A program made the translations under genes and the position numbers. Under the pieces are notes generated by a model. The model searched no databases. It was given only the letters and a program-made list of their open reading frames with translations, and was not told the DNA's origin. From a virus, in the IMG/VR virus record IMGVR_UViG_3300037049_000005, positions 1 through 38,768 of that record: a stretch of DNA of 38,768 nucleotides; one strand, given 5' to 3'. How positions within the stretch are numbered: position 1 is the stretch's first letter; every line of letters begins with the position of its first letter. Positions 6,057 through 13,513 of this stretch are shown in pieces.

Positions 6057-7922
6057 GTGACACGCCCCAGTTCGGTGGATCGCCTCCAGCCCCAAAACAT
6101 CGACGCAGAAACGGCCACCTTGGGGGCAATCCTGATCGACGCCACGAGCCTCGCGGTCTCCGAGCGTGAGATGGGCCGCCGACTTCCCGATGGCTCACTC
6201 GACCCGAGCAAGTCCCCCGCCGTCGTGATGGAGTTCCTCAAGCCCGAGGACTTCTACCGCCAGTCCAATGGTCGCATCTATGCCGCGATGCTGTCGCTCT
6301 ACGACCGAGGGGTGAAGCCGGATGTCGTGACGGTCGCGGAAGAGCTGGAGCGGGACGGCGAACTCGAGGCGGTCGGCGGCGCGGGCTACCTCTCGACACT
6401 CGGGAATGACACGCCCGATAGCTCCAGCGTCGTGCAATACGCCCTGCTGGTGCATCGCAAGGCCGTGCTCCGTCGACTCATCGGGGCGGCCGGCAAGATA
6501 GCGGCCATCGGGTACGAGGGCGGGGTGGACATCGGGCAGGCCATCGAGCGCGCCTATCTGGAGCTCCACGAGGCCACCAGCACAGCCCACGTCGGGGAGC
6601 GGCCGAAGTTCGAGAAAGCCGGCTTCCGGGCCTACTCGTTGACCGATGCGGCGAAGACCTGGCGCCTCGTGCTCTCCCGAGTCGAGGCGAACCACCGTGA
6701 CCCCGAGGGGCTCATCACGGTCTACGCCGACAGCATCCCCGATACTTTCGCGGATCTCGGCTCCTATGCTCTCTGTCGATCGGTCGGACTGTTCGGCGGG
6801 ACGAAGCTCGGGGCGCTCGCGAAGGAGTTGGGCACGAGGCTCGGAGAGAAGCCCGAGGTCTGGATGAAGCGACTCGACTACCTCATCCAGCGGTCCGTTA
6901 GGGAGTCTCAGGCGGCCTCAGAGACGCTATCTATCACGGGAGTACCCGAGAGGCCCAACGGGCACCAATGGCTCTTCCACGGCCGTATGCGGGTCGGACG
7001 CACCCTCTCGCTCTTCGGTCCGGGATCCGCCGGCAAGACCACCATCGCGGACGGGCTGGCTCTCTCCGCCTGTACGGGGCAAGAGATCATCCCCGGCTGG
7101 GCACCGGCTCGGAAGTTCCCCGTCCTGGTCCTGGATTGGGATGAAGGTGAGGACGAGAGCAAGGCCCGGCTGTTCGCGATGTGCTCCAGCTACGGCCTCC
7201 AGTTGGAGAACTGGAACTACCGCCGGATGAGTAGACCCCTGGCGGATTGCGCGGATGACGTGGGCAAGCAGATCCTTGACGCGGGGGTGGAGCTCCTGAT
7301 TGTCTCGCCGGTCCGGAGGGCAATGCGCGACTCGAACGGAGACCCTGGTGGGCCAGTCAACGAGCTGTACGAAGTCCTCCGGGAGTTCGGCACCTCGAAC
7401 CTGCTGATCGACCACGTGACCGGCTCGGCGATCGACGGCCAGCGCGAAGCCAATCGCGAGTACGGCTCAGTGGTGAAGCGAGACAACGCCCGCGGCTCCT
7501 ACTCGGTCTACTGCCAGAGCGAGGAGCCCGGCACCCGCGTGGTGGTCATCAAGAACACCAAACCCGATGCTCTCTCCCCTCGCCATCCACCCCAGGCCAT
7601 TCGGATCGAGTTCAGTCCCTCCGACCCCGATGGTTCAGGTACCTACGACTCCATCCGGTTCGAGCCGGACGAGGTGGTGGAGAAGGTCGCCCCCGCAGTG
7701 GAGCGTCATGCTCCAAGGGAAGGCCAGATGGCGCGCTTCCTGCGACTCGTTCGGGAGTCCGGACCGATCCCCACGTCCGAGCTGGTGGCCGGCTCGGGGT
7801 TCAGCGCGGCCAACATCCGCCAGATGTCCGTGCGCGCTCGCAACAAAGGAGTCGCTATCGCCTGCGGTCCCTCAGGGTGGGTCATCACCGGCCCCGATCC
7901 CTCTCTTGGAATGGATGAGTGA
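6057..7922 (+). CDS. Replicative helicase: DnaB N-terminal domain fused to RepA-like RecA-fold ATPase
   Basis: 621 residues. Residues about 8-165 match the DnaB N-terminal (primase-binding) domain: QPQNIDAETATLGAIL, FYRQSNGRIYAAMLSLYDRG, VGGAGYLSTL. Residues about 305-520 are a RepA/AAA_25-type hexameric helicase core: Walker A GPGSAGKTT at about 321-329, Walker B-like VLVLDWDEGE at about 356-365, then ELLIVSPV and LLIDHVTG. The C-terminal 60 residues look like a winged helix (IPTSELVAGSGFSAANIRQM). The module between residues 190 and 300 is not recognised. GTG 6057 has no strong ribosome site, fitting leader control. The stop lies inside the first repeat of the downstream cluster. No primase or polymerase is encoded, so host enzymes are presumably recruited. 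Confidence 0.82.
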   Translation: MTRPSSVDRLQPQNIDAETATLGAILIDATSLAVSEREMGRRLPDGSLDPSKSPAVVMEFLKPEDFYRQSNGRIYAAMLSLYDRGVKPDVVTVAEELERDGELEAVGGAGYLSTLGNDTPDSSSVVQYALLVHRKAVLRRLIGAAGKIAAIGYEGGVDIGQAIERAYLELHEATSTAHVGERPKFEKAGFRAYSLTDAAKTWRLVLSRVEANHRDPEGLITVYADSIPDTFADLGSYALCRSVGLFGGTKLGALAKELGTRLGEKPEVWMKRLDYLIQRSVRESQAASETLSITGVPERPNGHQWLFHGRMRVGRTLSLFGPGSAGKTTIADGLALSACTGQEIIPGWAPARKFPVLVLDWDEGEDESKARLFAMCSSYGLQLENWNYRRMSRPLADCADDVGKQILDAGVELLIVSPVRRAMRDSNGDPGGPVNELYEVLREFGTSNLLIDHVTGSAIDGQREANREYGSVVKRDNARGSYSVYCQSEEPGTRVVVIKNTKPDALSPRHPPQAIRIEFSPSDPDGSGTYDSIRFEPDEVVEKVAPAVERHAPREGQMARFLRLVRESGPIPTSELVAGSGFSAANIRQMSVRARNKGVAIACGPSGWVITGPDPSLGMDE

Positions 7923-8034
7923 CAGTTTTGCGTGACATGTCACTCTGTCACTCCTATGTCACTGTCACCCGTCAGAGTGACAAAGTGACACAAGGGGGGT
8001 TTCTAGGGGGGAAAGTGTCATTTGTCACTGTCAC
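7919..8034. repeat. Iteron-like cluster of TGTCAC/GTGACA (candidate origin)
   Basis: In 116 bp there are ten exact copies of TGTCAC or its complement (7919, 7932, 7938, 7946, 7957, 7963, 7977, 7985, 8023, 8029) and one near copy (8016). They include a perfect 12-bp palindrome GTGACATGTCAC (7932-7943) and two TGTCACTGTCAC tandems (7957-7968, 8023-8034). A G-rich spacer with two G6 runs (about 7993-8011) interrupts them. The position directly behind a RepA-like helicase gene resembles iteron origins of plasmids and phages. A transcriptional control array is the alternative. Confidence 0.7.
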
Positions 8035-8051
8035 TCAGGGAGGAAACGGCT

Positions 8052-8216
8052 ATGTATAAGCGTCCGATCACCGTCGATCTCAACCGCCGAATGGAGTACC
8101 TCCACCCGGCATGGATCAAGGCCGCCATCGAAGCTGGTCACCAGCCCACCATCCGCGCCTATCCCCGGCTGGCTGGGGCCCGTCGGGCACGGCCCATCCT
8201 CATCCGCGACTGCTGA
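8052..8216 (+). CDS. Small basic hypothetical protein
   Basis: 54 residues, rich in Arg and Tyr (MYKRPITVDLNRRMEYLHPAW), no family recognised. ATG 8052 is chosen over upstream starts because AGGGAGGA lies 8 bases before it. It is the first gene after the iteron-like cluster. A basic product of this size could bind nucleic acid, but nothing specific supports that. Confidence 0.65.
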   Translation: MYKRPITVDLNRRMEYLHPAWIKAAIEAGHQPTIRAYPRLAGARRARPILIRDC

Positions 8217-8226
8217 GGCTTGCACC

Positions 8227-8817
8227 ATGACCACCTCGCAAGATACGATCACCCCAGCCGGTCAAGTCGTAGATCCTGCGCCAGTAGGCTCGGTCGCCGA
8301 AGCAGGGTCGGGCGTTCGTCCGCCTCAGGCGACTGATCGGGCCGGCTCATTCTCCGGCGCCGGTAGCCGCCCTTCGGGGCAATGCGCCGGCCGTCCTGCC
8401 AGTCAGGCGTCCATGCCGGAGGTCAACACCGGGCTCCCCGGACCATCGGCACCGGCGTCGCTGGACGTCGCAAGGCGCCCCCCCCTTCGCTCGGCTCATT
8501 CTCAACGCCCCGGCGAGGCCAACATCTTCAGCCGTGAGTGGCGGGCCAACGGCACGACCAAGCCCATCGGCACGCATGGTCGACTGATCCCTTCCCTTGC
8601 CGGACCGCGCTCGCCGATCGACGTCAAGGTGGAGGCGCAACGAGCCGCCATACCGCACGTCCCCGAGGAAATCCACTTCGCCCGCAAGGATCACGTCCTA
8701 TCCTCGTGGCGATGCCGTTGCGGGGCTCGAGGCCGTACCTGCAACCGCGACCGGGCGCGAGGCCACGCCGACCTGGCGGCCCTCTTCACGGAGCACAAGG
8801 GAGGCGCGATGGTCTGA
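8227..8817 (+). CDS. Hypothetical protein with disordered N-terminus and C-terminal cysteine motif
   Basis: 196 residues. The first 100 are Pro/Ser/Gly/Ala-rich and probably disordered. Residues about 150-190 look folded: HFARKDHVLSSWRCRCGARG followed by TCNRDRARGHADLAALFTEH, with C-x-C...C and two His residues that could form a small zinc site. The start follows GAGGCTTGCACC. The low-complexity part makes the exact start uncertain; a shorter protein beginning within 8500-8600 is possible. Confidence 0.5.
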   Translation: MTTSQDTITPAGQVVDPAPVGSVAEAGSGVRPPQATDRAGSFSGAGSRPSGQCAGRPASQASMPEVNTGLPGPSAPASLDVARRPPLRSAHSQRPGEANIFSREWRANGTTKPIGTHGRLIPSLAGPRSPIDVKVEAQRAAIPHVPEEIHFARKDHVLSSWRCRCGARGRTCNRDRARGHADLAALFTEHKGGAMV

Positions 8818-8858
8818 CGCCGCGACCATTCCCCCTGTAACCAACGTGAGGTAACAAC

Positions 8859-9389
8859 GTGGATCTCAAAACCCCCAAACCCGTCTCCATCATGGCGACC
8901 TGCCTCTCGGTCTCAGTGACGAAAGGCAACACCGAAAGCGGCGCGACCGGCAAGGTCAACTTCCAACTCATACCGGAGTCGGCCGCCGAACTGACGAGCC
9001 GACTCAACAGCGACTCCTTCGACGTCACCTTCGCCCAGGAAGGACTCGGCGACGGCTACACCATCGTGGGGATCCGGTTCCGCACCGACGCCAATGGCTC
9101 CGCAGTGGCGTTCATGACCCTGCTCGCACCCGAGTCGTCGATGCCGGCGCTCTCTCTGCTCCTGGCTCATTCTCGGATCGGCTCCAACGCCAAGCTGGTT
9201 ATGGAGAGCCATCAACTCGCAATTAGTGACCAGCTCTCCCGTAAGGCCGACGAAGACGACGGCCCCTGTCCCTTCGCCGGTTGCACCCTTCGGGCGCTGC
9301 ACTCCGGCAAGCACAAGCTCGAAGAGGAACCGACTCCCCTCCGCAACCGCGTGGTCAAGGCAGGCGACGACCTGCTCCCGCTCAACTAG
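8859..9389 (+). CDS. Hypothetical protein
   Basis: 176 residues, no family recognised. The first two thirds alternate short beta and helical stretches. Near residue 145, CPFAGCTLRALHSGKHK offers a C-x4-C...H...H arrangement that could bind zinc. GTG 8859 is supported by GAGG 8 bases upstream. Two near-direct repeats, GTAACCAACGTG and GTAACAACGTG, lie at 8837-8860 just ahead of the gene and include the start codon. Confidence 0.65.
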   Translation: MDLKTPKPVSIMATCLSVSVTKGNTESGATGKVNFQLIPESAAELTSRLNSDSFDVTFAQEGLGDGYTIVGIRFRTDANGSAVAFMTLLAPESSMPALSLLLAHSRIGSNAKLVMESHQLAISDQLSRKADEDDGPCPFAGCTLRALHSGKHKLEEEPTPLRNRVVKAGDDLLPLN

Positions 9390-9396
9390 GCTTACC

Positions 9397-9428
9397 GCGG
9401 GGCCAGCTTCCCTCGTTCCTGGCCCCGC
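9397..9428 (+). terminator. Perfect GC-rich hairpin without T-run
   Basis: GCGGGGCCAG (9397-9406) and CTGGCCCCGC (9419-9428) form a perfect 10-bp stem with a 12-base loop directly after the stop at 9389. There is no T-run behind it (AACTCTCC follows), so it may be a weak terminator, an RNA-processing or stabilising element, or a Rho-independent terminator of the kind seen in GC-rich hosts. Confidence 0.5.
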
Positions 9429-9489
9429 AACTCTCCTGAGGTGACGACCCTGAACGACTCCGCGCGGCGGCGGCATACCTGGAGGCAGC

Positions 9490-9816
9490 ATGAACACCAT
9501 CGCATCCGAAACCCTGGACAAGCTGGCAGCGGACCCCACGGCATTCGGCTCAATCGGCCCCCGGAGCTTCGCCAAGCTAGTCGAGCTAGCTCGACTACAG
9601 GTGGCACTGAATGAGTGCGAGGCGCTGCTGCCGGAAGGTGAGCATGTCTGCCTAGACTGCGAACCAGGAGGGGGCGCCGTCGCGTGGGTGACTACAGATG
9701 ACGCCACGTGGGGCGACGTTAGCGACCAACTCAACTTCGTGGCAGAGTCTCCCGCCGCGGCACTTCTGGCGCTCCGTGACGCCCTGGCCGCTCTCAATGC
9801 GAAGCTGACGCCATGA
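9490..9816 (+). CDS. Hypothetical protein
   Basis: 108 residues with a GGAGGCAGC ribosome site. The N-terminal half is helical (FAKLVELARLQVALNECEALL); the middle has an HVCLDCEPGGG segment and then ATWGDVSDQLNF. No family recognised. The stop overlaps the ATG of the RusA gene, so it is coupled to Holliday junction processing. Confidence 0.7.
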   Translation: MNTIASETLDKLAADPTAFGSIGPRSFAKLVELARLQVALNECEALLPEGEHVCLDCEPGGGAVAWVTTDDATWGDVSDQLNFVAESPAAALLALRDALAALNAKLTP

Positions 9817-10292
9817 CTCCCGGCGACGGTGGCCTCTGGCCGACTGAGCAGGGCCCAGAGCCGGGTGGCGTTCACTTCCGGGTCTTCGGCTCGCCGGCCC
9901 CTCAGGGCTCCAAGAAGGGCTTTGTCAATCCCCGGACCATGCGCGCCGTGATCGTCGACGACAACAAAGCCCCCCTCCGGTCATGGAGGCAGGACATCAC
10001 AAGGACCGCGATCGAGGCGCGCGGTCAGATCCAATTCACCGGCCCGGTTCTAGTCGAGGCGCTCTTCTACCTCAAGCGGCCGGCGGCGCACTTCGGAGTC
10101 CACGGGCTCAAGCCCAACGCCCCGAGCTACGTCATGACCAAGCCGGACCTGGACAAGCTGCTCCGCGGCCTCCTGGACGCCGTGACGGCCTCCGGGCTCT
10201 GGCGCGACGACTCGCAGGTGGCGTCCTTCGGGAACAGCCGCAAGGTCTACGGCGAGCAGCCCGGCGTGGAAGTCTGGATCTTACCGCTATGA
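9813..10292 (+). CDS. rusA: RusA-like Holliday junction resolvase
   Basis: 159 residues, the usual length for phage RusA. Signature elements: FRVFGSPAPQGSKKGF near residues 22-37, KPDLDKLLRGLLDAV near 109-123 and WRDDSQVASF near 130-139. These carry the acidic residues that coordinate the catalytic metal in RusA (Asp pair in KPDLDK, Asp in the DAV helix, DD in WRDD). It cuts four-way junctions symmetrically, resolving replication or recombination intermediates before packaging. ATG 9813 overlaps the preceding stop. Confidence 0.9.
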   Translation: MTPGDGGLWPTEQGPEPGGVHFRVFGSPAPQGSKKGFVNPRTMRAVIVDDNKAPLRSWRQDITRTAIEARGQIQFTGPVLVEALFYLKRPAAHFGVHGLKPNAPSYVMTKPDLDKLLRGLLDAVTASGLWRDDSQVASFGNSRKVYGEQPGVEVWILPL

Positions 10293-10478
10293 GCACTGGA
10301 GAGCGCATCTCTCTCGCAGACGCCCGGGAAGATAGCCGGCGAGCTCCTCGACGAGCTGGGCCCGTCCTGCGAGCGGCTGGAGGTCGCTGGGAGCATCCGC
10401 CGGCAGAAGTCGGACATCGGCGACATCGAGCTCGTGGCCATACCGAAACTCCGCGCGAAGTACGAGCACGCCCGATGA
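10289..10478 (+). pseudogene. PolX-like nucleotidyltransferase fragment, frame-broken
   Basis: ATG 10289 overlaps the RusA stop and begins MSTGERISLADAR. The continuation typical of this family lies in the +1 frame: KIAGELLDELGPSCERLEV, then AGSIRRQKSDIGDIELVAIP, ending at TGA 10476-10478, which overlaps the ATG at 10475. The GSIRR and GDIEL motifs are the nucleotide-binding and metal-binding signatures of polymerase-beta-like transferases. One skipped base near 10327-10332 (CCCGGGAA) would join the halves into about 62 residues. The rest of a normal enzyme is absent. It could be a decayed gene, a programmed +1 shift, or a sequencing error plus a natural truncation. Confidence 0.6.
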
Positions 10479-10705
10479 GCGCCGAACCCCGCTGGTGCTG
10501 GTGCCCGACGTGCAAGGCATGGATCGGTGCCACCCCGCCGCTACTGCCGGTCTCCTGGCCCGCTGAGACGAGCGCGGCCATGCACAAGAGCGGAATCGGC
10601 CACAGGACGGAGCTGCTCACGCTGTCGGACATCCTGGCGCGCGACTGGCGTGACACCTGGGACCCGGAGACGAGCCATGTTGACTATCGCCGAGTCGAGC
10701 CGTGA
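10475..10705 (+). CDS. Small Cys-containing hypothetical protein
   Basis: 76 residues. The N-terminal WCWCPTCKAW (C-x-C-x2-C) and a later HKSGIGH could form a zinc site. The remainder is helical and acidic (LTLSDILARDWRDTWDPE). ATG 10475 overlaps the stop of the PolX-like fragment and the stop overlaps the GTG of the next gene, so coupling is preserved although the upstream gene is broken. Confidence 0.65.
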   Translation: MSAEPRWCWCPTCKAWIGATPPLLPVSWPAETSAAMHKSGIGHRTELLTLSDILARDWRDTWDPETSHVDYRRVEP

Positions 10706-11265
10706 CTACCCGCGAACGTCGCGAGACCCGTGCCTCCCGCCTCCGCGAGTGGGCCGCCAAGCGCGAGACGGCCGCTGCCGCTGGGCTCGCTGCCGAAGAT
10801 CCGATCCGCCACGATTGGGCATTCGTCACCCAGCCGGGCCACATCCCGGAACGCGCCCGCATGAATGCCCGAGACGATCGCCGGCAGGAGAGCACGGCAA
10901 AGGCCCACGAGATGCGCGCCAAGGCCGCCAACATCGAAGCCGCCGCCGATCGTGCCATCTATTCCGACGATCCCGATGCCCGCGAGCGACTGGAGCGCAA
11001 GATCGCCGACCTGGAAGCACAGCGCGCCGCGATCACCACGTACAACGCCGACTGCCGCAAGGCCGCCAAGACCGGAGGACATGGCGACCTGTCCCTGCTC
11101 GAATGGGACACCCCCAGCGGCCTGCGCTCAATCGCTCGCATGGTCAACGACTGCGCCGCCGCTGGGCAACTCCGACCCGGTTGGGCACTGCCGGCCTATG
11201 CAGCATCCAACCTCGGCGGCAACATCGCCCGGCTGCGGGCACGACTGGAGACCCTCAATGGCTGA
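10702..11265 (+). CDS. DUF3560-like protein
   Basis: 187 residues. Recognisable DUF3560 features, from memory: an N-terminal RRETRASRLREWAAKRE helix, HDWAFVTQPGHIPERARM near residues 37-54, AIYSDDPDARERLERKIADLEAQ near 85-107 and YNADCRK. Members are widespread in phages and plasmids beside replication and modification genes; no biochemical function is established. Starts at GTG 10702, overlapping the previous stop. Confidence 0.75.
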   Translation: MTTRERRETRASRLREWAAKRETAAAAGLAAEDPIRHDWAFVTQPGHIPERARMNARDDRRQESTAKAHEMRAKAANIEAAADRAIYSDDPDARERLERKIADLEAQRAAITTYNADCRKAAKTGGHGDLSLLEWDTPSGLRSIARMVNDCAAAGQLRPGWALPAYAASNLGGNIARLRARLETLNG

Positions 11266-11530
11266 GAACCACGTCCATTACGCCCCCGAAGGCTGGGAGG
11301 AAACGGATCGCGCCATCTGCCACTGCGGCGCCCTGATCCGCTGGAACCCCAAGGTGGAGAAGTGGCGCCCGAGTCGTCGCCTCCGCGTGCTGGTTCTGAC
11401 TCGGGAAGAGGCCCGAGACGTCCTGTTCGTTCTGGTGCAGGCCAATGGGGAAGTCCGACAGCACGGCGACCCCACGCCGCCGACGATCGCGGAGATCGAC
11501 CTCCAGTTGCGACTACAGGAGCCCGCATGA
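11258..11530 (+). CDS. Small hypothetical protein
   Basis: 90 residues. HVHYAPEGWEETDRAICHCG has two His and a C-x-C, suggesting a small metal site; the C-terminal part is helical and basic. It overlaps the DUF3560 gene by 8 bp and the next gene by 4, so it is part of the same operon. No family recognised. Confidence 0.65.
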   Translation: MAENHVHYAPEGWEETDRAICHCGALIRWNPKVEKWRPSRRLRVLVLTREEARDVLFVLVQANGEVRQHGDPTPPTIAEIDLQLRLQEPA

Positions 11531-11736
11531 CCACCGACGAACTGCTCGCGGAATGCGAGAGCCTGCTACGGACCGGCGAGTCCATCACCCTCTCGACCTA
11601 CAAGACCACCGTCAGGCCGGAGCGAAAGTGGTGCGTCCGGATGCTCGGCACCGGGCAGAGCAGCGCCGACTACTCCGCTCCGATCCCCTCCAAGGCTCTT
11701 CAGGGCCTACTCGACTGGCTCCGTCTCCGGTTGTGA
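11527..11736 (+). CDS. Small hypothetical protein
   Basis: 69 residues: a helix (TTDELLAECESLLRTGES), a beta hairpin (ITLSTYKTTVRPERKWCVRM) and a final helix ending in LRLRL. No family recognised. It is the last member of the RusA-DUF3560 string; a 29-bp gap without an evident ribosome site separates it from the methyltransferase gene. Confidence 0.65.
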   Translation: MTTDELLAECESLLRTGESITLSTYKTTVRPERKWCVRMLGTGQSSADYSAPIPSKALQGLLDWLRLRL

Positions 11737-11765
11737 AACACCCGATCTAGTTGTAGGCTCCCGTC

Positions 11766-13073
11766 ATGCCGCGAACACCGAAAGCCTCAGTACCCTGGCG
11801 CAACCGCATCGTCGGCCAAGGCGAAGAGGCGCCCGACCAGATCCTCGCCAACCCGGCCAACTGGCGCACCCACCCAGGAGCGCAGCGAGATGCTCTCCGC
11901 GGCTCGCTCTCCGAGATCGGCTGGGTCCAGCAAGTCATCGTCAACCGCACGACGGGGCATCTCGTGGACGGTCACGCTCGGGTAGAGGAAGCGATCTCGG
12001 CTGGCGCCCCGACGGTGCCAGTCCTGTATGTGGAGCTCACCCCGGAGGAAGAGAAGCTCGTACTCGCCTCTCTCGATCCGATAGGCGCGATGGCACAGGC
12101 AGACGCGACGAAGCTCGATGAACTGCTCGCGGACCTGAACGCCACAAACCCAGGACTCCAAGCCCTGCTCGACTCGCTCGGGACACCGAAGCTCCCTGTT
12201 GGTCTGACCGATCCCGATGATGTGCCAGAGGTCGAGCCCACCACCATCAAGGCGGGCGACCTCTTCGCGCTCGGTGACCACCGGCTGATGTGCGGGGACT
12301 CGACCAAGGCCGAGGACGTGGCGCGACTGATGGGCGGAGCGAAAGTCCCGCTGGTCTTCACGAGCCCGCCCTACGCGGCGCAGCGTGACTACGGGATCGG
12401 CGACTTCGACTGGCTCGCCCTCATGCAAGGCGTGACGGCGCAGGTCGCGGGCGCACTGACCGATGACGGGTCGGCGATCGTGAACCTCGGCCTCGTGCAC
12501 AAGGCTGGCCGGGTCGATCGGTATTGGGACGACTGGCTCACCTACGCCGAGGCGAACGACCTGCCGCTGTTCGGCTGGTACGTCTGGGATCAGGGCTGGG
12601 GCCTGCCCGGCGACTGGGGCGGGCGGCTCGCTCCATCGTTCGAGTTCCTGTTCCACCTTGCCAGGAAGCCGCGCTACACAGCCAAGACGACGCCGACCAT
12701 CTCGGCGGGCAAGATCAGGAATAGCACGTTCCGCCACAAGGACGGATCGCTCCAGCCTTTCACCGGCAACGGGTCGCCGACTGGCGACAGCAAGGTGCCC
12801 GACGCCGTTGTGCGCGTGAACCGCCAGATCGGGCACGTCAACGGCGGCGACCATCCCGCGGTGTTCAGCGTGGGCCTGCCCGAGTATTGCCTGCCCGTCT
12901 GGACGAAGGCAGGCGAGTCGGTCCTCGACCCCTTCTCCGGCTCCGGCACCACAATCATCGCCGCTGAGCAACTCGGCCGCCGCTGCTACGCGATGGAGAT
13001 CGACGCCAGGTACGTCGCGGTCGCCATCAAGCGGTGGGAGCAGTTCACGGGCAGGAAGGCAGAGCAACTCTGA
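11766..13073 (+). CDS. ParB-N domain / DNA amino-methyltransferase fusion
   Basis: 435 residues. Residues about 20-110 are a ParB/Srx-like N-terminal domain (LANPANWRTHPGAQRDALRG, then TGHLVDGHARVEEA). The rest is a class-beta DNA methyltransferase: LFALGDHRLMCGDST, catalytic TSPPY at about 199-203, and the S-adenosylmethionine motif DPFSGSGTT at about 388-396. SPPY favours N4-cytosine over N6-adenine methylation, but the distinction is not firm. Such fusions are common in phages and probably protect phage DNA from restriction. No partner restriction gene is present. The ATG lacks a clear ribosome site. Confidence 0.88.
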   Translation: MPRTPKASVPWRNRIVGQGEEAPDQILANPANWRTHPGAQRDALRGSLSEIGWVQQVIVNRTTGHLVDGHARVEEAISAGAPTVPVLYVELTPEEEKLVLASLDPIGAMAQADATKLDELLADLNATNPGLQALLDSLGTPKLPVGLTDPDDVPEVEPTTIKAGDLFALGDHRLMCGDSTKAEDVARLMGGAKVPLVFTSPPYAAQRDYGIGDFDWLALMQGVTAQVAGALTDDGSAIVNLGLVHKAGRVDRYWDDWLTYAEANDLPLFGWYVWDQGWGLPGDWGGRLAPSFEFLFHLARKPRYTAKTTPTISAGKIRNSTFRHKDGSLQPFTGNGSPTGDSKVPDAVVRVNRQIGHVNGGDHPAVFSVGLPEYCLPVWTKAGESVLDPFSGSGTTIIAAEQLGRRCYAMEIDARYVAVAIKRWEQFTGRKAEQL

Positions 13074-13513
13074 TGCCCCCACGAGCCCCCAGGAAGCCCA
13101 CCACGCCCCCCAACGTCGGGCACCCCACCAAGTACACCCTGGAGAACGTCCAGGCGATCCTGACCGCCCTGGCTATCGGTAACACCGCAGAGGACTCCTG
13201 CCGTGCCGTAGGGGTGGGCTACTCCACGATGCGCGAGTGGGTCGGCCGCTACCCGGAGTTCGCGGACGCGGTAGAAAAGGCCGGCGCTCAGGCCCGCCAG
13301 CGCATGGTCGGCATCGTCGTCAAGGTCGCCAGCGAGGGCAACTGGCAGGCCGCCATGACGTACCTCGAACGCCGCGACCCCGAGCACTGGGGCCGACGCG
13401 AACGTCTCGATGTGATGATGGATGTCCGCCGGTCCATAGAGGCGCTCAGCAACGACCCGGCAGAGGTGGAGGCAGCGGTCGCCGAGGCGCACCGGCTAAT
13501 CAACCACCGATGA
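13073..13513 (+). CDS. terS: Terminase small subunit
   Basis: 146 residues. After a Pro-rich start, GHPTKYTLENVQAILTALAIG and the HTH SCRAVGVGYSTMREWVGRYPEF (about residues 42-63) are typical of small terminases with a phage-type HTH; AMTYLERRDPEHWGRRE (about 95-111) is the usual conserved end. It should recognise the packaging site, which often lies near or inside this gene. ATG 13073 shares a base with the TGA of the methyltransferase gene (TGATG). Confidence 0.85.
   Translation: MPPRAPRKPTTPPNVGHPTKYTLENVQAILTALAIGNTAEDSCRAVGVGYSTMREWVGRYPEFADAVEKAGAQARQRMVGIVVKVASEGNWQAAMTYLERRDPEHWGRRERLDVMMDVRRSIEALSNDPAEVEAAVAEAHRLINHR

Noticed and set aside
8837-8870. GTAACCAACGTG / GTAACAACGTG as a fourth palindromic operator
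   Set aside because: The two elements are direct rather than inverted and overlap a ribosome site and GTG start; kept only as a note in the gene entry.
11787-13082. 431-codon minus-strand frame opposite the methyltransferase
   Set aside because: Shadow frame; the plus strand carries intact ParB and methyltransferase motifs.
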